Origin: Clostridiales bacterium VE202-21
GTDB taxonomy: Bacteria; Bacillota; Clostridia; Lachnospirales; Lachnospiraceae
Direction: 5' to 3'
NCBI GenBank assembly: GCA_000509105.1
Contig: BAIF02000004.1
Span: 31,379 to 95,378, forward strand
Length of the DNA: 64,000 bases
This document shows positions 10,055-20,696 of this stretch, in pieces. The translations under genes and the position numbers were made by a program. Under the pieces are notes generated by a model, which saw only the letters and a program-made list of their open reading frames with translations, was not told where the DNA came from and searched no databases. The stretch's first letter is position 1; each line of letters starts with the position of its first letter.

Positions 10055-10082
10055 GGACAGGCGCCACGGACGGTGCCTGTCC
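10055..10082 (-). promoter_or_regulatory. Intercistronic stem-loop after binding-protein gene
   Basis: GGACAGGCGCC and GGTGCCTGTCC pair over 11 positions (one G-T) around a short loop, with no T-run behind. It stands between the solute-binding protein stop and the first permease start. Such hairpins often protect the binding-protein mRNA and give it an excess over permeases. Pairing is seen; the role is inference. Confidence 0.55.
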
Positions 10083-10095
10083 TGTGTCCACTATT

Positions 10096-11397
10096 CTATT
10101 TTTGCGCGGACAGAGCCGCTTCAAACCGCTCATCCAGCATCTCAATGGCCTCATCCACCGTCATATTTTCATTCATCAGAAGTTCCGTCTCCACATCCGT
10201 CACAATCGTCTGCAGCTCGTCGGACACGAACAGCTCAGAATACCCAGTCCAGTCAAACACCTTATCCGCATCAATATACTGCTGGACGTCATAGAGGATT
10301 CCATCTTCTTCCGTAACCTCTACGTTTTTACATGCAGAGATATCACCTTTCGTCTTTTGCTGCAGTGCCCCCATTTCCGGTGTAGAGAGCATTTCCAGGA
10401 ATTTCAGGGCTGCATCTGCATTTTCTGAATCCTGATATACCGCAAATCCGCCAGGTGTAGAGCGAAGCGGCAGCATCGCTTCCTTAGAATCCTCCGTCAG
10501 CGGAAGCGGAAAGATTCCAAGATTTGCATCCGGATTGATTCCCATCACAGCCGCCGGGGTCCATGAGCCGTTGAGAATCATACCTGCATCCCCTACTGCC
10601 AGCATATTCAGCGCCGTATTCCAGTCTGTTCCAAAGGGATCATCATTGGTATACTGATACCGTTCTTTCATCCTCTGCAGAACCTCTGAAAAATGGCCTT
10701 CGTCCGCCGCCCAGGTTGTTGTTCCTGCTTCCAGGTTCAGACGGTTCTCTTTGTCATATTTTACAGTTGTTACCACGGAATCGCACTGCTCGTCACTGAA
10801 CAGCACCCACTGCTCCTGGAACCCCGCTGCAATCGGAGTCTTTCCTGCTTCCTGTATCGTCCTGCAGGTATCGATAAAACCACTCCAGGTATCAGGCACC
10901 TGCTTAATTCCTGCTGCCTCAAATACATCCTTGTTATATATGACAAACATACCGCCCTGCGTAAAGGGCAGGCACCATGTTTTGCCATCGACGCTGCATG
11001 CCTCAACTGCACTCTCCTTGATATTTTCATTCAGCCATTCTTCCCCGGAAATATCCATACAAATTCCCGCATCTATAAACTCCTGTTTTTTATGGATATC
11101 ATCAATAAAGAACAAATCGGGGACATCATCCGCCGCAATCTTATTGCGCAGCATGGAGTTGTAATCATCGCTGGAGAGCGTCTCCATATCAATCTTTACA
11201 TCCGGATTTTTCTCTTCAAACTGTTCAATAGCCTGCTCCAGAAAACTGATCGCACTGTCTTCATTCATATCATGAATCAACGTCAGTTTTGTATCTTTGC
11301 GCTCTGCCGCATCTGATGAACCTTTCGCCCCGCATCCGGCAGCCATCCCCGCGATCATTACAGCAGCAAGCACAACACTTATTCCTTTTCGTTTCAT
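10096..11397 (-). CDS. ABC transporter sugar-binding lipoprotein (family 1)
   Basis: A 433-residue extracellular solute-binding protein. The signal peptide MKRKGISVVLAAVMIAG ends in a lipobox (GMAAGC), so the mature protein is lipid-anchored outside the membrane. The body matches family 1 binding proteins: LTLIHDMNED start, FEEKNPDVKID, and GDAGMILNGSWTP and STPGGFAVY. It would capture oligosaccharide for the two CUT1 permeases directly downstream. It is separated from the upstream regulator gene by about 90 bases, so it may have its own regulated promoter under the neighbouring two-component system. Ligand unknown. Confidence 0.92.
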   Translation of the reverse strand: MKRKGISVVLAAVMIAGMAAGCGAKGSSDAAERKDTKLTLIHDMNEDSAISFLEQAIEQFEEKNPDVKIDMETLSSDDYNSMLRNKIAADDVPDLFFIDDIHKKQEFIDAGICMDISGEEWLNENIKESAVEACSVDGKTWCLPFTQGGMFVIYNKDVFEAAGIKQVPDTWSGFIDTCRTIQEAGKTPIAAGFQEQWVLFSDEQCDSVVTTVKYDKENRLNLEAGTTTWAADEGHFSEVLQRMKERYQYTNDDPFGTDWNTALNMLAVGDAGMILNGSWTPAAVMGINPDANLGIFPLPLTEDSKEAMLPLRSTPGGFAVYQDSENADAALKFLEMLSTPEMGALQQKTKGDISACKNVEVTEEDGILYDVQQYIDADKVFDWTGYSELFVSDELQTIVTDVETELLMNENMTVDEAIEMLDERFEAALSAQK

Positions 11398-11487
11398 AGA
11401 TTTTCCTCCTCTTATTATGGGATTTCCTTTGTTGACTCTAATATAAACTTTTTTCTTTTATGGGTCATTTTAAAAAATTGCAGTTTC

Positions 11488-13061
11488 TTAAAAAATACTA
11501 TCTTTATATTCAGAAACGGTTGTTCCCGTCACCTGTTTGAAAATCGTGGAAAAATAAGAGGCACTGGAGAATCCTACAGTCTCAGCAATCTCATGTGCTT
11601 TCATACTGGTGTTTTTCAGAAGCTTTTTAGCACCCTCGACCCTCACCTGATTGATATACTGGGTCAGCTTCATTCCCGTACTGTTTTTAAAAATCTTGCA
11701 GAGATAATTGGGTGTCAGCCCCATCTCTTCTGAGAGAATTTCCAGTGAAATCTCTTTCATATAATTTTTTTCAATATAATTCATAATCGCGGTGGCCTGC
11801 CTGCTGCTTCCGCCAGACCCGATCTGATTCTTCTGGCTGATCTTCAGAACCAGCTTTTCATAGTCTTCCAGCAATGCAGCCTCCATCTCCTGGATAGACC
11901 TGAACCTTCGGCACCAGCCTCTGTAATCACCTTCACACCCAGAATCATTTCAGGGTTTATATGTTCTTCTATAGAGATACGGTAGAAAATATGAAAAAGC
12001 AAAAAGCATGTTCTCTGAAGGCTGTTCTTATCGGGACGTGTCTGATAGAGGTTTTGAATGATCTGCTTTAACTGTGCCCGTGCTCTTTCCTCCTGGCCCT
12101 CATGGATCTCTTCCGCCAGATCCTCAATGGCAGCTTCCAGATTCTGCTCCGTCTTCTTCTGGTTTAAAGTGGAATAAAAAAACACTTTTTCATATCCTTC
12201 ATACAGGCTCTGTTCCTGTGCCCTCAGCGCCTGCCGGTACAAAAGGGCAATATCACCGGGATTTTTAAAGCTGTCGCTGACTCCCATGGAAAATCCCGTA
12301 ATATGCTGCCTTTTCATTTCCTGATAAATAGCAGTCACCTTCCGGGTCACATATTCGAAAATACGCATGGCGCTATTTTCATGCTCCAGACAGAACAGAA
12401 CTGCCAGAGTCTCACCATCCATGGAAATGGTAAACTCCTGCTCTGATATATGTTCATTCAATATGTTCCGCGACTTTTCATAAGTCACCTCATCCGGATC
12501 AGGGAGTTTCACTGTCAGCACGGTCATATTGCCCGGTTTATCCGTCCTTCCGGTATATTCCCAGAATTTCTGCATATACTCCTGAGAATTCAGCTTATTT
12601 AAAAGCAGATTTTTTAAAAAGTCATTGGAAATAATGGAGAAATTCTCTGTTACAAACTGAGATTTTTTATATTCCTCTTTTTCCCGCTCAATTTCCGCCG
12701 CTATCTTATCCAGTATGGAGATAATTTCCTGCTCCTTCAGGTCATACTTCAGAATATAATCCCGGGCGCCCAGCTTCATTGCATCTTTCACAAAATTAAA
12801 ATCATCATATGAGCTCAGAACAATGCATTTAATCCTGGGATAGCATTCCCGCACCTGCTTTAGCAGCTCAATTCCATTCATCTCCGGCATACTGATATCT
12901 GTGAGAATCAGATCCGGTATCTCTTCTTTCAGACAATCCAGCGCACATTTCCCATTCATAGCCTCTCCGATCACCTGAAATCCATATGCCTCCCAGTCCA
13001 TAAAATTCCGGATTTCATAACGGTAAAACACATCGTCTTCTACAATCAATATCTTATACAC
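11488..13061 (-). pseudogene. YesN-type response regulator with AraC output, frameshifted
   Basis: From the ATG at 13061, a CheY-like receiver (residues 1-120; phospho-acceptor in LTDISMPEMNG, and KYDL at the end) is followed by a long middle domain. A separate frame then encodes two AraC helix-turn-helix units ending at 11488 (EISLEILSEEMGLTPNYLC and AHEIAETVGFSSASYFSTIF). The frames join near 11896-11905. One extra T in the GGTTC stretch would give AEGFRSIQEMEAALLEDYEK and a protein of about 525 residues, the normal size for this family. It overlaps the kinase gene by 8 bases. It should activate the adjacent transport and hydrolase genes when phosphorylated. The break may be a sequencing error. 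Confidence 0.85.
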
Positions 13062-14865
13062 CTGCCTGTGCCTCCTCTCTTGTCCGAAATAACGGAAGCC
13101 AGACCTCTACAATGCTTCCCCTTCCAGGTTCACTGATATAATTCAATCCATACTCTTCTCCAAAATATTGCTTGATTCGCTGTGACACGTTTGCCACTCC
13201 AATGCTATTCAACCCTTCATACCTTTCTTCCTGCACGGTCAGTATCGATTTTATTTTTTCCTGCGTCATCCCGACCCCATTATCTTCCACCGTCAGCCGG
13301 AGCTTTCCCTCTGAAACGGATGAAGTAATCCGGATTATCCCGTTTCCTTTGGATATCTCGATGCCGTGAAAAATTGCATTTTCCACCAGCGGCTGCAGGA
13401 TAAAGTCCAGCATAATATATTCCTGCACGCCCTCGCACAGACAGTATTCTACAGCAAACTTATCCTCGTACCTGAACTTCTGCAGGGTAAAATAATTCCG
13501 GATATACTCCACCTCTTCCCTGACTGTGTGGTATTCTCCGTTTTTGCTTAATGATGCTCTGAGAAGTTCGATCAGCGCCGCCGTCATTTCTGCGATATGC
13601 TCCTGCTTTTCCATCTTCGCCATGCATTGAATTGACCCCAGTGAATTATAAAGAAAATGGGGATTGATCTGAGCCTTCAGTACCTGGAGTTTAAGCCTTT
13701 GTTTCGCCTGTCCTTCTTTATAGGCCGCTTCAATTAGCTCTTCAATCTTATCCGCCATATAGTTAAAACGCGTACACAGCATGCCGATTTCGTCAAGACT
13801 GGTGGGTTCGATATGCACTTTAAAATCGCCCTGTTCTACCTTCCGCATGTTCCGCTCAAGGTAATGGATATTCCGGCTCAGATTTCTTGAAACAGCATAG
13901 GAAAAAATCAATGATACAAGAATCGCCCCTACCGCAATCATCATAATATACCATTTAATTGATTTTGCATTTGCCATGAAAACATGCTCCGGTATCAAAC
14001 AGTATATGTTCCACTCTGTACTGTTTTTGATGCGTTCTGCAAAAATATAACTCTCATTCTGGTAAAGAATACGCGATATATAATTGCCATACCGGTCTTC
14101 TTTCCTGCTCATACGGTTGTCTATTCCGTCTTCCATCTGAAAATCCCCGTAAATCATGGAACTCTCATTATTTTCGAAGACCAGGCTTTCATTGTCGATC
14201 ATCCGGTTCCGGGACTGGATGGGCCGGAAGAAATCCTGAGCAATAGCAAAGACCACCGTTCCATACACCTGCCCCAATTGATTCTTCGTATCAATCATAT
14301 TGCGCACCAGATAGACCTGATTTTCTTCTTCCTCCAGAAACCAGCATGTATTCTTTGCGCCCATCCGGTTCTCCGCCATTTCGAGAATCTCTGCCGCCCG
14401 TTCCTGGTTGATATTGCTGTCATTAAATGCCTTTGTATACCTCGCCCACCATGCCGGCTGTTCTCCCACCCCTTTTACGTAAAAAGCAGTGACTGGCACG
14501 GAGCTGCTAAAATGTTTATTGCCAAGTGTCCGGATGTTCTGCCTGTATTTTCCCGTACCTTCCTGCTTAATCTGCGGCTCCGGAGCCTTGATACACTCAA
14601 GAAACGCCTCGTCGGTCATAAGTTCATATGTGGTCTCCAACAAACTTTCTGTGCGGTTTTCTAAGTTATAGGATAATTGTTCCAGGAACTCACCGGTAAA
14701 ACTGGCCGTATTTCTGAAGATAACCTGTACTGAAATATACTGAAAAACTCCTCCCAGCAGTAGAATCAAAAGCAGCATAGTACTTACATACGCAATAAAA
14801 AATTTGGAGCGGATTTTCAGTTTTTTTGCCCACAAACGGATTTTTTCTATCAGCTTCTGTGCCAT
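13054..14865 (-). CDS. YesM-type sensor histidine kinase
   Basis: About 603 residues. Start chosen at 14865 (MAQKLIEK) because AGGGGG lies about 9 bases upstream, and the longer alternative from 14910 would begin inside a hairpin. A transmembrane helix near residue 22 (FFIAYVSTMLLLILLLGGV) and a second near 310 enclose a large extracellular sensor domain. HAMP follows, around SRNIHYLERNMRKVEQGDF. The His_kinase region has the conserved INPHFLYNSL, and the ATPase domain shows NAIFHG and DNGVGM. It pairs with the response regulator that overlaps its end. It probably senses an extracellular glycan or a loaded binding protein and controls this locus. Confidence 0.9.
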   Translation of the reverse strand: MAQKLIEKIRLWAKKLKIRSKFFIAYVSTMLLLILLLGGVFQYISVQVIFRNTASFTGEFLEQLSYNLENRTESLLETTYELMTDEAFLECIKAPEPQIKQEGTGKYRQNIRTLGNKHFSSSVPVTAFYVKGVGEQPAWWARYTKAFNDSNINQERAAEILEMAENRMGAKNTCWFLEEEENQVYLVRNMIDTKNQLGQVYGTVVFAIAQDFFRPIQSRNRMIDNESLVFENNESSMIYGDFQMEDGIDNRMSRKEDRYGNYISRILYQNESYIFAERIKNSTEWNIYCLIPEHVFMANAKSIKWYIMMIAVGAILVSLIFSYAVSRNLSRNIHYLERNMRKVEQGDFKVHIEPTSLDEIGMLCTRFNYMADKIEELIEAAYKEGQAKQRLKLQVLKAQINPHFLYNSLGSIQCMAKMEKQEHIAEMTAALIELLRASLSKNGEYHTVREEVEYIRNYFTLQKFRYEDKFAVEYCLCEGVQEYIMLDFILQPLVENAIFHGIEISKGNGIIRITSSVSEGKLRLTVEDNGVGMTQEKIKSILTVQEERYEGLNSIGVANVSQRIKQYFGEEYGLNYISEPGRGSIVEVWLPLFRTREEAQAGV

Positions 14866-14902
14866 ATTCTGTTTTCCCCCTGTTCTCATCTGTATATTCC
14901 AA

Positions 14903-14932
14903 AAGGACATACAAGACCTCTTGTATGTCCTT
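14903..14932 (-). terminator. Perfect 14-bp palindrome between GH2 and kinase genes
   Basis: AAGGACATACAAGA and its exact complement are separated by only two bases, 8 bases after the GH2 stop. On the minus strand the stem is followed by TTTTGG, so it may act as a weak terminator or attenuator between hydrolase and regulator genes. An operator role is also possible because of the perfect symmetry. Confidence 0.5.
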
Positions 14933-14939
14933 AATTATA

Positions 14940-17860
14940 CTATACCTCAAATCTTACAGGCCCGGTTATACCGCATTTCCAGTGATTACCTTTTATTACC
15001 AGTTTGATAATTAACCGGTCTCCTGTAACAATCCCCGGCAGTTCTACCCTCATGCGGCTTCCTTCCACGCCGTGTTTCTCCAGATAATAACGTTTCTGAA
15101 TGCGGTTCATGTAATCACGCATGGAGATTAAGATTTCTGCCTCCCCGGTAATCTCCTCGAACACCACTGCTCCGGTCTTTCCCGCCTCCAGATCCGGCAT
15201 ATCCGGCTCCATACAATAAATAATATAGCCGCCGCCTCTTGTAAAGTAGAAGGGCATCTGGCGGTCCAGCATCGATGCGCTCTCCAGGCTCTTTCTCCAG
15301 TAAATATAATTGTCATCTGTGGTATAGGCGTAGATGTCCGGTTTCTCCTGGTAAATATGAGACATAAACCAATCGTTAATATACGGATTGCCGACACTCA
15401 CAGACCTTTCCCAGGCAGGCTCTTGTTTCTCCGCCCGGCCAGACTCTTGTTTTCTCTCCCGGGCAGGCTCCTGTTCCCCTTCCCGAACCAAATATAGATT
15501 TACGCAGCAGTCCGCTTCTTTCAGCATGCCAGAAATCCTGATTTTCAACACACCTGCTTCTGTCCTGCACCGAAAAACCGCCATTCCTTTTCCTTTATAC
15601 AGACACATAACCTCTTTCTCCGGAAAGCAGCTGCAATAAGGATCCGCATTATCCGTGCACACACACTCTGCCAGTTCATTACATGCTGTTTCAAAAATAT
15701 GGGATGCCGTGGGTACCAGATTTCCTTCTGTATCTATGGCCTCCACCCGGACCGTAACCAGGCTTCGCCGTCTGCAGGATATTCTGTCTTTTCCGGGCAG
15801 ACCCGGAAGGCATACGCCTCGCCGCTTGTCCGTATTTTTGCTGTTACCCGGTCCGCTCCGCGGATTCCCACTGCTTTCAGTTCACCTGGTTCATAAGGAA
15901 CCTTGAAGACCGCATGCTGCCGTTTATCTACCACTGCCTCGGCCTGCTTTCTCCCATTCACATACAGCAGAACTTTATCCATATTGCTGCATACTACTAC
16001 CTCCCGCATTGCTTCTTCCGTGGGATTCCAGTGTCCGCATATATGGAGAACGGGGTCTTCCCTCCAGCGGGCTGCATATTGATAAAAACCGTCTTTTTTG
16101 TCTCCATTTATATTCAGCGGACAGGCATCTGTAAAGAACCCCAGATTTCTGTGCTCTCCCCGGTAATCCTCACCGGCCCAGGCAAAAGTCCCGCCATAAT
16201 AAGGATGGCTTTCCCCGAACTCCAGTGTTTCATACGCCCCCTCGCTTCCCGAAAAAGGATTGCCGCATTCTACTACAGTATCCGCCAGGCAGAGCATCTC
16301 CGAACCGATGATCGGCTTGTTTGGATATCTCTTATGGATCTCTTCCAGCTTCCTGTGATTATAATTGACTCCGATCACATCGACCGCATCGGCTGCCGTC
16401 CTTTCGCCTTCTCTGTCCGCTTCTGTGAGGCCGTCATGCATAGCCATCGTCACCAGCCTGGACGGGTCCAGTTCCCGGATCCATCCCTTCATCGTCTGCG
16501 CAATCCGGTAACCCCGCTCCTCTTTCTGCCAGGGCTCCTCATTTCCCACTGACCAGAGAATAACGGATGGATGGTTTCTGTCCCTTCTGACCAGATGGCG
16601 CAGATCTTCTCTTCCCAATTCTCCCGTGTCAAAACGCCGGGTCTCCTCCATGACCATAATTCCATATAAGTCGCACAGATCCAGCAATTCCCTTGCCGGT
16701 GCATTGTGGGAACACCGGTAAGCATTTGCCCCCATCTCCACCAGATGCTGTATTCTGCGTTCATAGACCGAGGCATCGACTGCCAGCCCCAGATTGCCTT
16801 CATCCTCATGAAAACAGAATCCCCGGATTTCTTTTCGTTTTCCATTGATAAAGAATCCCTGCTCAGCGTCAAAATGAATCTCCCGAAAGCCAAAACGCTG
16901 GCACAGACTGTCCCTGATCTCATGTTCCCGGCTCAGCTCCAGATCCAGCAGATAACAGTTTCCCTCATGGATATCCCAGAGAGCCGGAGCTTCCACTGTC
17001 ATCTCCATGCTGAGGCATGCCCTGGTGTTATTTGGATGTATCCCCTGGCAAATGTATGCTTCCCGCTCTGCCGCCAGAATTCCCTCTGCAGAAAAGATAC
17101 GTGCTCTGACCGTGCAGTTTCCTGTTCCGCCATATCGGGCATTTACCTCAAAATTGACTCTTACTTTCCACTTCTCTTTTGATTCCGAACTCCCCGCCGT
17201 CCCGGTCTTTTCTTTTACCTCCGGAAGATCCGACGCTCCGGTCTTTTCTGTTACTTCTGAAGGCTCCGCATCCCCGGTCTTTTCTGTGAGAATCTGAACT
17301 TCTTTTGAATCCAGATACAGCAGGTCTGTTATTTCCAGCCACGCCTTGCGGTACAAACCACCGCCCTGATACCACCATCCCTGCATCCATGTATGATCCA
17401 GAAATACTGCAATCAGATTGACAGAAGCGCCAAACCTCACTACATTTGTAATATCAATTTCCACATCACAGTAGGAGGACATCTGTTTCCTCATCAGGCA
17501 GCCATTCACCCATATTTTGCTCTCCCCGGTTATTCCGTCAAAATGTAAAATAATACGCCGTTCTTTATCCCTGGCATCAAGACAGAAAAACTTCCTGTAC
17601 CAGCAATTTTCCGCGTCGAGATATCCATTGTAATCTCTGGCCTGTGGATTCAATTCCTGGAGCACTTCAAAATCATGGGGCAGCGTTACCTCCGCCCAGC
17701 CATGGTCGTCATAGGACATTGCAGCAGGCGAAACCTGTGCTCCGGTCTTAGTCAGATGATATGCGTCATATTCCATATCTGCTTTCATTTCTTTTGTAAA
17801 TTTCCATCCCTCATTCAGATGGATGATTCTTCTACTTTGATGCAAGGCGGTATATTTCAT
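14940..17860 (-). pseudogene. Second glycoside hydrolase family 2 enzyme, frameshifted near the 3' end
   Basis: Start at 17860 (MKYTALHQ) with GGAGG six bases upstream; it overlaps the dehydrogenase gene end by about 29 bases. The main frame covers the GH2 sandwich (WVNGCLMR), the barrel with acid/base E441 in WSVGNEEPW and probable nucleophile E521 in PIIGSEMLC, and a C-terminal YVNGRKQAEAVVDK domain, then stops near 15734. The remainder (14940 to about 15750, starting VEAIDTEGNLVP) continues a DUF4982/C-terminal module in another frame. Adding one base near 15755 gives EAWLTVRVEAIDTEG and an intact protein of about 970 residues. An odd threefold EKTG repeat lies at residues 193-230. It probably cleaves a beta-galactoside or related bond. 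Confidence 0.85.
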
Positions 17861-19007
17861 AAACATCCTCCGGTGTCAGCGCGATATATGCGTCGCCATA
17901 ATCTTCTGTACAATTGATACGCTCAGAAAGCATTTTACCGTCTTTCTCAAAATCAATGCCAAGCTCGGATAAGGTAACCGGCAGCCCCACGCCTGCAAAG
18001 AATTCTTTTGTCTTTCGTATCGCAGCGTCCACCGTCTTCTCCGGATGGTCCACATTGATATCCAGGTTCCAGACTTCCCTTGCATAGCGCAGGAGCAGAT
18101 GAAACTTCTCCTTCTTCAGATACGTCATCCATGCCGGAAGAATGACGGAGAGCGCAGCACCATGCGTCACATTATAGATTGCCCCCAGATCCTCCGCAAT
18201 GGTATGCAGCCCCAGATTGGTATACAGGCCCATCGATGCAAATTTTCCCATAGCAAGGGTGCCGCAGAGCATCAGCTGGCTCCGCGCCTCGTAATCATCC
18301 GGTTTTTCCAGCGCCGCCGGGAGATATTCGATAACCGTTTTCATCACACTCTCGCTCAGCCTGCTGGTCAGCTTCATATCCTCAATTCTTCCAAGATATG
18401 CATCACAGATATGGGCAAAGATGTCACATGCCCCGCACATTGTCTGGTATGCCGGAACGCCAAAAGTAAGCTCCGGATTCAGCAGTGCAAACCTGGGCCT
18501 CATTTCCGTACAGCCATATCCGATTTTGGATACTTCCTCCGTATTTGTCAGTACAGCAAAGGGACTGGTCTCGCTGCCTGTCCCCGCAAGTGTCATAATA
18601 GCCCCCACCGGAAGGACCTCATCCGGCCTGGCCTCTCCACTGTATACCTCCCAGATATCCTTCTCGAGGCGGGTCCCAAGGGCAATGGCTTTTGCCACAT
18701 CAATGCAGCTCCCGCCGCCGATTCCCAATGTCATCCCCACTCCCTGTTCCTTTGCAGTCTGTATTGCTTCCCTCGTTTTGTCCAACAGAGGATTGGGAAC
18801 CACATCATTGTATTCCACTACCTTCAGCCCTTCCGCTTCCAGATAGCCGATCACCCGCTCCACCAGAGGGCGCAGCGGCCCCTCTGCATAGGATACTGTC
18901 ATAACCGTATCCGTCAGCGCAAACTCCCTGCACAGCTTTCCGGCCTCTTCTTCCACACCAGTTCCCCAATAAAGCCTTGTACCATTTTCAAACATAAAAT
19001 TTGCCAT
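17832..19007 (-). CDS. Iron-containing alcohol dehydrogenase
   Basis: About 391 residues; ATG at 19007 with AGGAGGG five bases upstream. The family pattern is clear: GGGSCIDVAKAIALG (NAD(P) binding), AGTGSETSPFAV, and the metal-ligand region CGACDIFAHICDAY followed by GLHTIAEDLGAIYNVTHG, which supplies Asp and His ligands for Fe or Zn. This group interconverts alcohols and aldehydes (FucO/YqhD-like). It is the first gene of the minus-strand glycan operon and overlaps the GH2 start. If the isomerase-kinase-aldolase set yields lactaldehyde or a similar aldehyde, this enzyme could reduce it; that link is inference. Confidence 0.88.
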   Translation of the reverse strand: MANFMFENGTRLYWGTGVEEEAGKLCREFALTDTVMTVSYAEGPLRPLVERVIGYLEAEGLKVVEYNDVVPNPLLDKTREAIQTAKEQGVGMTLGIGGGSCIDVAKAIALGTRLEKDIWEVYSGEARPDEVLPVGAIMTLAGTGSETSPFAVLTNTEEVSKIGYGCTEMRPRFALLNPELTFGVPAYQTMCGACDIFAHICDAYLGRIEDMKLTSRLSESVMKTVIEYLPAALEKPDDYEARSQLMLCGTLAMGKFASMGLYTNLGLHTIAEDLGAIYNVTHGAALSVILPAWMTYLKKEKFHLLLRYAREVWNLDINVDHPEKTVDAAIRKTKEFFAGVGLPVTLSELGIDFEKDGKMLSERINCTEDYGDAYIALTPEDVYEIYRLASK

Positions 19008-19143
19008 AAGAACCCTCCTGATATTACACAACTAATTTCTGAACCAATGGTAACATCAGAATGTGAAAGAGGCATTTAAAAAAAGAGGGATTCCTTTTAA
19101 AATATTATAATAACTAAGTGTGCAGGTACTCCCATGCTTTGCT

Positions 19144-19815
19144 TTATACCACTCTGTTCTTCGACTCAAAATACAACAATGCAGAGCAGTATAGTGCAAT
19201 CAGCACCGACGAAAGTAAAATCCCCGCCACAATATCAGTAAACCAATGGACACCGGATATAAGCCGCCCGATTACAGTTGCTGTAATAATGAGGACGGAT
19301 ACAATATCCGACATCCAAAGCCAAGCTTTCCTTTCTCGCAGATAATAATGAAACTGCAGCATGGCTGTAGCCATAATACAGTTTACAAACATAACATGGG
19401 AGGAGGGAAACGATGCTTCTAAACTTTCCGAAAGAATAATGGGTCTATCATTGACAACCACCACCTCAAAAAACAAATAAACAGCAATAACCATAACGTA
19501 AAATACGCCCAACAGTAAAATCCTGCAATCGACTTTCTGAATGCTTTTCCGCTTTATAAGCTGGAATAGCCCTAAAACCGCAAACCCCAGAGCAAATACT
19601 ATTGCGAAAACTCCAAGCCAGTCAGTAATATCATACCATAATAGGTTTACACCGAAAAATTTAAACACGCACTGGTTGACAGACGCAAGGCCAACTTTTG
19701 AGCGATCCGGACCGACAGGCTGTACATCCACGGTTTTGACCATAACAGTAAAAAGTATAAAGATTAAAAACAATCCCCCTGTTATGATAAGATACTTCTT
19801 TAATTTCTTTTGCAT
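19144..19815 (-). CDS. PAP2-family phosphatase, membrane bound
   Basis: About 223 residues from ATG 19815 (MQKKLKKYLIITGG, AAGGAAG upstream); a longer in-frame start at 19959 would overlap a terminator, so it was rejected. About five hydrophobic segments. The phosphatase signature is split as usual: a SLEASFPSSHVMFVNC motif (PSSH) and GRLISGVHWFTDIVAG (SGVHW...D). The first motif (KxxxxxxRP) is weakened to VVVNDRPI. The family removes phosphate from lipid phosphates such as undecaprenyl pyrophosphate. It stands alone between the glycan operon and the XRE regulator. Substrate unproven. Confidence 0.8.
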   Translation of the reverse strand: MQKKLKKYLIITGGLFLIFILFTVMVKTVDVQPVGPDRSKVGLASVNQCVFKFFGVNLLWYDITDWLGVFAIVFALGFAVLGLFQLIKRKSIQKVDCRILLLGVFYVMVIAVYLFFEVVVVNDRPIILSESLEASFPSSHVMFVNCIMATAMLQFHYYLRERKAWLWMSDIVSVLIITATVIGRLISGVHWFTDIVAGILLSSVLIALYCSALLYFESKNRVV

Positions 19816-19917
19816 AATCAATCTTCCTTTCTTTTGCGGAAATAATCTATTTGCAAGCTGCATTTGGATTATCTTCCAGCAGTACCAAAAGGACAAGAAA
19901 CCTCTCGTCACAATAGA

Positions 19918-19954
19918 AAAAGGCCCCGACACTCTTCGTGTCAAAGGGCCTTTT
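19918..19954 (-). terminator. Rho-independent terminator after XRE gene
   Basis: AAAAGGCCC pairs with GGGCCTTTT, with an inner GACAC/GTGTC stem. Read on the minus strand it is followed by a T-rich stretch. It begins 10 bases after the stop of the XRE gene and separates that gene from the PAP2 gene. Confidence 0.8.
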
Positions 19955-19963
19955 CTCAATGAT

Positions 19964-20584
19964 TTAAGGCTGATCTGCCTGTATCTGCTTCCATAGTAAA
20001 AATACTTTCACTCCAAAAAATAAAAATAATAGAATCGTTGCATATGGCTCTCTTGCGGCTGCAAACAAACAGATGGCTGCCGCGCCGGCCGCAATCGAAA
20101 TTTTAGTAAAATAACGGAACAATAACTCCTTCTCAATATAAATGAATATAAGTCTGGCAATGCCAAGACCGATTAAAAATGTAAAGACAGCCCAATAAAT
20201 AGTACGGTCTATATTGGGAGTATGGGTATTAGCCAGCAGATTCACTGAGTAAACATGGTTCCCTTCCGGTTTTCCATAAATCGGAAGTAATATAAATGCA
20301 ACAGACAAAACATCGACGATCCCGCTGATAACCATGTAGATCTTTTTAAGATTAGAACGGTTCTCAGTTTCTGCCAGGGTAATCAATTCATCACTTGATA
20401 ATAATTCATCAATTGTAACTGAAAAAAGTTTTGATATGCATTTTAAAGATTCGATGTTTGGATAGCCCCTGCCACTTTCCCACTTTGATATAGCTGTCCG
20501 TGATACATACAGCTGCTCTGCAAGCTGTTCCTGCGTAAGATTGTTATTCTTTCTAAGTTGCTGCAGCTTTTCATTAAATTCCAT
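19964..20584 (-). CDS. XRE-family regulator with C-terminal membrane segments
   Basis: A 206-residue protein. Residues 5-60 form a helix-turn-helix (NNNLTQEQLAEQLYVSRTAI then SKWESGRGYPNIESL), a Cro/C1 type. Residues 85-200 contain about four hydrophobic segments, so the regulator is anchored in the membrane. This architecture is common in Clostridia and often senses membrane conditions or controls an adjacent membrane gene. The start at 20584 has AGGGGAT upstream. A good promoter lies at 20697-20725. The adjacent PAP2 and divergent flavodoxin genes are candidate targets; this is inference. Confidence 0.85.
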   Translation of the reverse strand: MEFNEKLQQLRKNNNLTQEQLAEQLYVSRTAISKWESGRGYPNIESLKCISKLFSVTIDELLSSDELITLAETENRSNLKKIYMVISGIVDVLSVAFILLPIYGKPEGNHVYSVNLLANTHTPNIDRTIYWAVFTFLIGLGIARLIFIYIEKELLFRYFTKISIAAGAAAICLFAAAREPYATILLFLFFGVKVFLLWKQIQADQP

Positions 20585-20696
20585 TTGTATCCCCTGTCCG
20601 TTATTTGTATTAGGCTTCTAAGGCAACAGATTCTTCGATAAACTCCCCGCTGCTTTTTCATTTTTCTGAGGTTTCGACGTATACCTCCTGCAATTT

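Noticed and set aside
18045..19079. Plus-strand open frame of 344 codons opposite the dehydrogenase gene
   Set aside because: It is the antisense of a conserved family with intact metal ligands; cysteine/histidine-rich shadow without recognisable domain.
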